Assembly: GCA_034620365.1 (NCBI GenBank)
Contig: JAQGEQ010000071.1
Coordinates: forward strand, 4,464,001 to 4,528,000
Direction: 5' to 3'
Source of the DNA: Pegea sp. RAD2-039
Lineage: Eukaryota; Chordata; Thaliacea; Salpida; Salpidae
Length of the DNA stretch: 64,000 bases
Part shown: positions 56,420 to 64,000 of the stretch, piece after piece
How the letters are laid out: every line of letters begins with the position of its first letter
Position numbering within the stretch: position 1 is the stretch's first letter
The notes under the pieces: model-generated
What the model saw: the letters and a program-made list of their open reading frames with translations, nothing else
Told to the model about the DNA's origin: nothing
The model's database searches: none
Translations under genes and position numbers: made by a program

Positions 56420-59032
56420 TCACTGAATTTCTGTCTGGTTAATTTTAGTGAAGACTGTTTGAGAACGGGGAGCTTTTGATAAAGAGCCCTGAGACATACC
56501 ATCACCAGTATGTGAAGACCGTTTTCTAAAATAATCAAGATTTTAACAAAAATCTTTAAAAAATGTCACTTTTAGCTAACCTTTTGTGCTTGCTCACGTT
56601 GTAATCTGTTCGGCTTCCAAAACTTGGACGGAATGAACGGGTCCGCGCCAAAGTTTCTTTCCAACGGTGTCTGATATTTGTACCAAGAAAAGTGTACAAG
56701 ATCGGGTTCAGTACACTGATTACATATGGTTTAGTGTTTCGATGTAATAAATAAGAATTTTATACCTATTAGAGTAAGCCACAATACAAACTATTTGTTT
56801 CGCTATCATACAGGCTTCTACTGACAGTTGAATTCCATCAATACAACTTAAGTTGTAAATATGGTAAGGTAACCAACAAATGATGAAACTAGTTACCAAG
56901 AGAACCACCATCTTTGTGACTCTGCGTCGTGCTTCTGCTGACTTTGAAGACTTTAATGCAGCTGGAAAAGAAAATCTTTTAAATGTAAACAACTTTAAGA
57001 TAAGAAATTCACTTTGAGTTGAAACTTTTGCTAAAATATTCACGTAACATGCAATGATGATGATTAAAGGTATCACGAAAGCTCCTACAAAGTTGGCAAT
57101 CACTGAGCCTATCATACTTGGTTGATCAGCATATGTGCATAAACTGATGTTTTTTTGCAAGTTTGTGAGATAACTGGAATTAAAATAATTTTAAAAAAAT
57201 TTAAGGGTTGTTTGTAGCATAGCAACTACCATTGAAATCGTAAAAACTCAAAAAAATTTAAACTTTTAACTTACATTAGATCCTCATAATATTTGTCGAC
57301 GTATTCCCTATCATTTAAAAAACTTTAGATGTAATCAATAATGTTTTTTTAAGTCAATTTAAATAAATGTAAATATATTTATCAAGATATCTTCATTAAA
57401 CTGAAATAATTAACTGATAAATGATATCTACTAGATGCATAATAATATTTCAAGTCTTGATAGCCCTGCAGATAAAATAACTTTTTTATTTGTACATAAT
57501 ACCAGAAAGAAATACGTAAAGTTATTCAAAAGTAAATATATTTTGCTTACTCTTCATAATCTTCGTCACCAGAGATTTCCTCAAGTAGGTTATCTTGTTC
57601 TGAAACATACAAACGTCTTAGCTTATAGATTAGATTTCCGGCTATAAACCTGATTTGTCATCAAAGTTTGTGGCGCATTTGCATATTTTAACATCAGACC
57701 GTATAAAAATCGGGATCACTGCAAATATGCTCAAAGCCCAAACTGCAGCACTGGTGATGTAGACAGACTTCTTTTGGCGTAGCTTCATTGCCCAGGACTT
57801 CATTGCATGGTTGACTGCAAGGTACCGATCAATCGACATTACAGTTAGAAAGAAAATAGATGAATAGTAACTGATGAGCCTGTGGAACTAATATATGTTT
57901 ATCATTATAATATTTGTACTTCAGTGTACCTGATAGATTGGTACATCTTGCATATAAATACTCCGTAAATGAAATCTCCTCTGAGCATACCGTCAACCTC
58001 TATTGGTAGTGCAATCATGAATATAAAATCGGAAATCGCTAATTGTACAAGGTATAAGTTTGTAATGGTTTTTTTGTACTCGCTTGAAAAAGATTTGAAG
58101 TTTTAGTATAAATCAACAAATAATAGATAATAAAATTATATTTGTGATTTAAGATTATAAAAGTTAACAAATTCCAAAGATAGAAGCTATCTAACCGCAG
58201 TACTATGATGATATAGATCACCAAAAAGTTGCCAACAATCCCAAAAACAGATGTAAGAATAAGCAAAAATGTAATTACTGATAAAGGTTCTGAAGTACAT
58301 CCACCAAGAACTGAAAGAATAGGGATTATCTTTTTTAATCCTTTGATCATGAAATAAATTGATATTACTTAAATAAGGAATTTTCACGCGGTTCTTATCA
58401 TTAAATAAACTTTTAAGTGTCGTAAGCTTACTAAAAAGTTACTTATGTTACAAAAAATTACAAATATGTTTACAAACTATCTAAAAACGAGCTATAAATG
58501 TTGTGTCTATTGAATTTATTATACAAAGCAGGAAACCACACGATAAAAGTTGAATCAATTGCAAACGTCTCAATGAAACATTGCTCTTACATTTAAGTGT
58601 CTCAAAAGTTTACTTTCAATATTTAACATTTACCAGTTTTTAAATAACAACTCAATTTCATTCTGGCTACTAACTGCATCATTAGAATATGTTGTTTGTC
58701 ATCTATTTTTTGTTTTTAGAAAATAATACTTCTATATTGACTAAATTTATTTCTAATAAAATTTAAAAGTTTTTTTTTTTGGTACTTCAACTGCATATTA
58801 GAACGAAGTATCATGTTAAGCTGAAACATTTGACTAAAATTTAGTATCATTACGAAACGAAAAACCATAAGTTGATTAAAATCAAATCATTACTTTGTTC
58901 TACAGGAAGGACATTTTTCCACTTTTCACCTGATCCCTTATCAAAATCATTAGGCATAAACAACTTTGTTGCATTTCTTGATCCTGACCCAGACGCTTCT
59001 TCAAAATATGATAGAGAAGTAGTAGCTGCCAT
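56420..59032 (-). CDS. Chemokine-receptor-like 7TM receptor 1, 10 exons, complete
   Basis: Exons: 58894-59032, 58196-58310, 57930-58082, 57650-57879, 57551-57599, 57275-57307, 57013-57173, 56766-56961, 56581-56715 and 56420-56525; about 438 residues with agreeing phases. The outer N-terminus (MAATTSLSYFEEASGSGS) is followed by TM1 with GNFLVIY, TM2 LYLVQLAISDF, a Cys before TM3 (FICKMYQS), MSIDRYLAVNHA, TM6 CWLPYH and TM7 NSVLNPILYTFLG. DRYLAV-HA and NPILYTFLG place it with peptide and chemokine-type class A receptors. The second extracellular loop is enlarged by two small exons rich in tyrosine and acid (ISGDEDYE; EYVDKYYEDLM). The 33-nt exon is phase 2 at both ends and could be skipped. The Ser/Thr-rich tail would suit arrestin binding. 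An in-frame ATG at 59,053 is an alternative start. Confidence 0.9.
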
Positions 59033-59053
59033 TATTTCAATTTTTAAAATCAC

Positions 59054-61007
59054 AAATTACTGTAATCAAACACAGTTTTTCATTAAAAGGTCTGGAAACA
59101 AAAACTAATCATACAAAGGCTTGCTAATCAAGATATTCTCTTTTACAAATTAGATCAATAAGCTCTCGAATTTGTAACTCCAAAATAACAATTGTTGCAT
59201 AAAGTTACCTAGGGAGTTTTTTATAAAAATGTTTTACTTTTGATTATTTATTATAGTTAATTAGATAAAAGATATTTAAGTTTAAACTCAATTTTTGCCG
59301 CTATCAAAAAAATAAACCTGCCTTGAAAAGATACATTTTAAACTGAGCTAATATAAGGCAGTAGTCTCTTTTATAATTTTGTTCAACTTTTTACTTGAAA
59401 GTTTTTTATTGAATGTCATTCAAAAGTAGTCATGTGACAAAGTTTCAAAATTATTCTTCCATTCTATAATCCTCACTTTAAATTTTGTGATGAATAATAA
59501 TAGGCTTTTGGCGAAAAATAAATCAAAATAAAATAAATAAATGATGGGAAAGTTAAAATTATATAATTATTATTAAAAAAACACTTCAGTCGCTACTATT
59601 TTGCGTTTCAAGTAAATTAGCTAATAAAATATAATTATTCGTCTTATTAAAACTGACTAAATTATTTTGAGAAAGTGGTTAGAAAATTAGTGAGATATCT
59701 TTTAAGGAGTCAAATTCAAGTCAAGCTAACTAAAGAAGCTTTTTCTGATTAATATTTTGCTCGTAATCAAGTCTTAGTTTCTATATTAAGAGTAAAAATA
59801 TCAACGTATAAAAATAAGTCAACTAAACAAATTAGATTAACTTTATCTAACCCGAAATAATCATTTAAAATTTATGTCAAATCAAGAAAAGTGTGCGATC
59901 ATTTATGTCAGTAGGGTGGACCTTATGATAAGACGGAAGTGATGCCAAGTACGTCATTTATGTCTGAATAAAATAAAAATGATGAAATAATCAAAACATA
60001 GCAGAAGACTGTTTCTGATATTTTATCTTTCAAGTACTTATACTGCAAAAAATTTAACAGAAACTAGCTTTTATAAAAAATCGTTTAAAAACTAATTGAA
60101 CAAAACAAAATGTTTCAAGTAAAATTGTGATAATTTATGGAACTAATTAAGCTTCATGTCATTAAAAGCTTTTAGTTTCAGTAGGTTACAAGTTTTGGTT
60201 TTCTATAATCATGATTAAGAATAAAATAAGATTGATTTTGAAAAGTTGACGACTGAGACTTGCTTAATGTTATAAGATGTTTATTTACAATTTAAAACCT
60301 AGAAAGAATTTTGATAACCTAAAAAATTCTTGGTTTTTATACAAATATTTCTATATATTTCATAATAATGTAAATTATTCGAAAAACATCTTTTTTTATA
60401 TAGTTAACTCTGAAAGAAAACGTTTAAAATTTGAACGTAATTCCTTTCACACAAAACAAAATAGTATAACTTCATGAGGTTCACTTTCTTAAATTAATTT
60501 TTGATTAATAAAATCTGTTTAAATTTATAAACTATTAATTTTGTGTATCTCTGAGAAAAAACTCAAATTATATATGATTGCTAAGTATTGAGCAACATTA
60601 AAGAAAAACAGTTAAGTTGAAAGTTAAGTAAAGAAAGTAGATTTCTAAAATGCTCTAAAGGTTTTTTCTTCTCAGACTTTTGAGAAATATTCTCCTAGTA
60701 TGTTCCTTCTTCAAACAAATTTATCTTGTAAGTTTTGTTCCTGTGTACTTCACTCTATCATCAAAGTTACGTCTGTAACATTTCATAAATATTTTTTTAA
60801 TTATAAACAAAAGTTTTGAAAGAAGCTAACAGAATTGTTTAAATAATACGGTTTAAATGCGTTCTTAAAAATCAACAAAAAATACATTTATAAAGGTAGT
60901 GAGTTGGTTTATTACAAAAAATATTATGTGATTAAATAATAAATTTATACAGTTCAATTCTAAGGAACATATCTTAAAAACTAGTTCTTATATTTAATCA
61001 GAATATT
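59054..61007. other. Intergenic, no feature seen
   Basis: AT-rich sequence between the two chemokine-receptor-like genes. The open frame near 60,277-60,477 is low-complexity and unsupported. Confidence 0.5.
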
Positions 61008-63756
61008 CTAAAACCTTGTCGAAGTTGAAGTAATTTTTTCTCTTCTTTTATTTCTAAGGCAGCAGGTTTTTGTAGATAACTGTTTGAACTGCATTTGAAA
61101 ATTAGTTCGAAGAAAAGTATAAAGAATCGGGTTCAAAGCGCTGAAAAGTTGTATTTAATAAAACAACTAAGAAATGGTAGTTGTATTTTAATCATAAAGT
61201 ACTAATTCCTTAAATTATATTTAAAATATCTTAAAGTAAGTATGAATTTGTAAGTTTGTTACTTGCTCTTACTTAGTTATTTTTGTATATATTTTTTGGT
61301 TTCTGAATTCACCTGTTTAAATAAGCCAATATAAGGACAATATCACGAATAAGAAAACACGAATCTTTATGTAAGTACAATCCAATACATTTACAGATCA
61401 TGAAGGTTTGATATGGCAACCAGCAGATGACAAATGCGCAAACCATCACAACAACCAGTTTCGTGGCCCGTTTGCGCATTTTAAATGAAATCATCTGACT
61501 TGAAACTACAAAAAAATATTAAGATCAACAACTTTACCAAGATTTTTGTCAATATTTTCAAAGATGAATAAAAACGATATTTAAAGGCCACCAACTCAGG
61601 GTACTTGCTTGTCAGCGGGGTCAAAACTTAAACTAGCAACTCTAATTTCACTTGTGATAATTTAGTATAAAGTCTGCACAGTTGATAGAGCAGTTTGGTC
61701 GATAAAACTTCATGATGCCAATATTTGGACTTGGTGGTCGAGAGTGTCCCACAGTGATCAATTAAAACCCCCTTAATTTATTCAAACTGAGTTTCAGTTA
61801 CAGTTTTGTCAACTAATATGATCCATTTTCAATCAGAATTGTTCTAAGTCATACGAATTATTTATTTTTTATAAAGTATATAAAATAATGATACCCAAAG
61901 TCTTTTTGTAAGTATTTTCTTTTTAAACTTTTACAAATAAAATTTATTTAGTTAATTCATAATCTTTTCAAAATAAGTTTATACAAATCCGACAACACCT
62001 ACACACAAAATTGAACAATTGTATCTAAAAAGCTATTTCTTCTTACTTTTAATGGATGGCTTAGACACTTTCTTAGCTATACTGATATAACAAAACAGCA
62101 TTACTATCAAAGGAATGAGAAAAGCACCGATGAAATTGATACAAACATACGGTACCATGTTAGGAAATAAAATGAATGAACATAATGGTTGGTGATTGCT
62201 TTCTAATGTATCATCCAAGTCACTATAAAGAAATTGTTATTAAAATGTTTCTGAGACAGAAAACTTTGCTAAAAGGATTATGGAATAAAAGTAATATTTT
62301 TTCAATTAAATTTATAAATAGTCATTTAAAAATTGATTGTAATTTTTCTTTTTCAGAAACAGGAAATTATTTTCGAATTGATGCTCACGGTTTTTCATCA
62401 GTTTCCTCATAGTCATCATACAATTCATTATTTGAATATTCTTGTGTTTCGTAGAGGTCTATAGAAAAAATAATTAAAACAGCCGATTTTTATAATTTAA
62501 TAAATCATTACAAACATTTGTAGCTTGGTAAATTCAATAGGCACTCGCATTCATATTCCTCTGTCCAAATAATAGCTGGAAGAACCCAAGCAAGACATAA
62601 AAGCCAAACTAATGAGCTGATAATAGCTGCAGCTTTTTTTGTACGAAGTTTGCATGTCCACTTACTTAACGCATGATTCACAGCTAAGTAGCGGTCAATA
62701 GACATCACAGTAAGAAAATATATCGACGAATAATAACTGAGATATCTTTGAAAAAAGAAATATTCATGAATTAAATGTTAGATTATTTGAAAATTAGATT
62801 GATAAACCCCTAAAATATTTACAAATCTAAAAAAATGTCATCTTTAACTTTCGGTGTTTAATTTAAACATTCTGCTTCACCTCAAACTTTCGGTAATTTT
62901 GCAAGATAAATCATTTAGAGCAATTCTTGACTCTTGTGAGTCTTTCATTGCTAAGATCAGCATAAAGATCAGATCTGCTGTCGCCAATTGGACGATGTAG
63001 ATGTTGGTAACTGATCGCTTGTAATCTCTGTTTAGTGGTAAAATATTTGAATAACTAATTAGCTGAAAGCTCGCAGAAGTTAATATTATTATAAGTTAAA
63101 AAACAAAAGTTAGAAAAATTGTATTAAGATAGAAAAATGTGAAAAATTTTCAACAAATCATTTTTAATTTTCTTTTTTTAAATCTTTTAAATTAAAATCA
63201 GTTTTACTTCAAGGTTTAAACTGCAAACGTAAATTTATTTGAATATTACTTGTTTAAGTGATAAGTGTAATAATTTAATGGATATAAAATATTAAATTAT
63301 ATTTTATTTCCTGATTTAAAACTTACATAAATTATTTCTTAACAATTTTTTTTTAGTTCAAAGATTACATGATTTTTAATTGTATAAAATTTCAGAAATA
63401 GAAAACGCTTTCGACTAATTCGTTTTTCATGAACATTATGCTTCAAACAAATGTAACTTACCTATAAACAAGGATGACATAAACTACAATAGTATTGCAC
63501 AAAATCCCAAGAATAGATATGATAAAGAATACATAAGAAATTGTGAATTCAAATGGCTCAAGCTTGCAAGATGTTTCATCTAAAATAAAACTCATCTTAA
63601 TTAATCAAAAGTTGATAAAAATTGAAAACTAAAAACTGTACAATGAAAATACATTAAACATCTATATAATTACTTCTTAATTCTTAAATTCTTACTTGTC
63701 TCATAAAGATAATCAATCTCTCTGTAGATACCCAATACTGTTCTGTTATTTTCCAT
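61008..63756 (-). CDS. Chemokine-receptor-like 7TM receptor 2, 8 exons, complete
   Basis: Exons: 63696-63756, 63462-63579, 63027 down to 62881, 62516-62745, 62389-62458, 62047-62222, 61313-61505 and 61008-61140; 375 residues, phases agree. The N-terminus (MENNRTVLGIYREIDYLYET) has a glycosylation sequon and acidic tyrosines as in chemokine receptors. Then come TM1 GILCNTIVVYV, TM2 IYIVQLATADL, Cys before TM3 (LSCKITES), MSIDRYLAVNHALSKW, TM5 FLIPLIVMLFCYI, TM6 CWLPYQ and TM7 LNSALNPILYTFLRTNF. The second extracellular loop carries a 70-nt exon full of tyrosine and acid (YETQEYSNNELYDDYEETDE). Exon borders match those of the neighbour at 56.4-59.0 kb, so the two are tandem paralogues. This copy lacks that gene's 33-nt loop exon and its last tail exon. 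Confidence 0.92.
61506..62046. other. Intron with a less AT-rich block
   Basis: The intron between exons 6 and 7 of receptor 2 contains a block at about 61,585-61,775 that is less AT-rich and has no open frame. It could be a short interspersed element, but I find no second copy in the window. Confidence 0.25.
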
Positions 63757-64000
63757 TTTACTTGTTGTAATAAGTTTAAGTTAATAGTTAAGTTAAATAA
63801 TTGACCTGGTGAAATTAACTAAATTGTTAAAATTCAATAAATTCTTTCTATTTTTTAATAACAGTTTGTAAATAAATTTGTCTAAGAATTTACTTGCTTT
63901 CAAGCTTGTTGCAAACAAGTTTTTTGTTTGATGTTAAACGTAAACTAATAAATCTTCGTAAATATAGATTAATTGTTACAATAGATAAAAATAAAAGATT

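Noticed and set aside
57435..57475. Possible extra loop exon of receptor 1 (peptide GYQDLKYYYASS)
   Set aside because: An acceptor-like CTGCAG precedes it, but no reading phase joins it to both neighbours, so I left it in the intron.
58872..59108. Plus-strand open frame of 78 codons
   Set aside because: It is antisense to the first exon of chemokine-receptor-like gene 1, whose phase and start fit the rest of that gene.
60277..60477. Plus-strand open frame of 66 codons
   Set aside because: Low-complexity Asn/Phe/Lys/Tyr composition typical of AT-rich DNA; no homology or splice context.

Overview
This is a nuclear window from an animal. It is strongly AT-rich and gene-poor at first sight, because nearly every gene is cut into many short exons; I rebuilt those exons by homology, GT-AG splice sites and reading-frame phase. 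The genes (an RBPJ/Su(H) Notch effector, a PP2A B56 subunit, a steroid 5-alpha-reductase, several rhodopsin-type receptors including two resembling chemokine receptors), small introns, Ty3/gypsy and LINE relics, and frequent TGACGTCA/CACGTG words near RBPJ would fit a tunicate. The species assignment is an inference and is not secure.

Layout. 1.1-2.4 kb (+): an intronless Chk1-like kinase that has lost its catalytic residues. 4.0-4.8 kb (-): an unrecognised small gene with a frame conflict. 6.3-10.9 kb: degraded repeats, an element shared with a B56 intron, and an unrecognised coding stretch with an in-frame TAG. 11.8-18.0 kb (-): a complete 14-exon B56 gene. 19.8-22.9 kb (+): relics of a Ty3/gypsy element, twice next to relics of an ARF-type GTPase. 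25.6-31.2 kb (-): a complete 11-exon RBPJ gene. 30.2-37.1 kb: several RBPJ-type binding words, including two identically spaced inverted pairs. 38.5-40.3 kb (-): a complete 5-exon steroid 5-alpha-reductase. 40.8-42.0 kb: a receptor pseudogene fragment and a diverged 18S rRNA fragment.

44.1-55.4 kb (-): two tandem copies of one atypical 7TM receptor. Each has a signal peptide and a long N-terminal region built from many tiny exons. Every junction in that region is phase 2, so exons can be skipped, added or swapped without breaking the frame, and the two copies carry different middle exons. This exon-cassette system is the most unusual thing in the window. 56.4-59.0 kb and 61.0-63.8 kb (-): two paralogous chemokine-receptor-like 7TM genes, whose second extracellular loops are lengthened by small exons rich in tyrosine and acidic residues.

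All spliced models were checked only for phase, open frame and family match by eye. No expression data or database search was available, and exon boundaries may be off by a base or by one alternative splice site.
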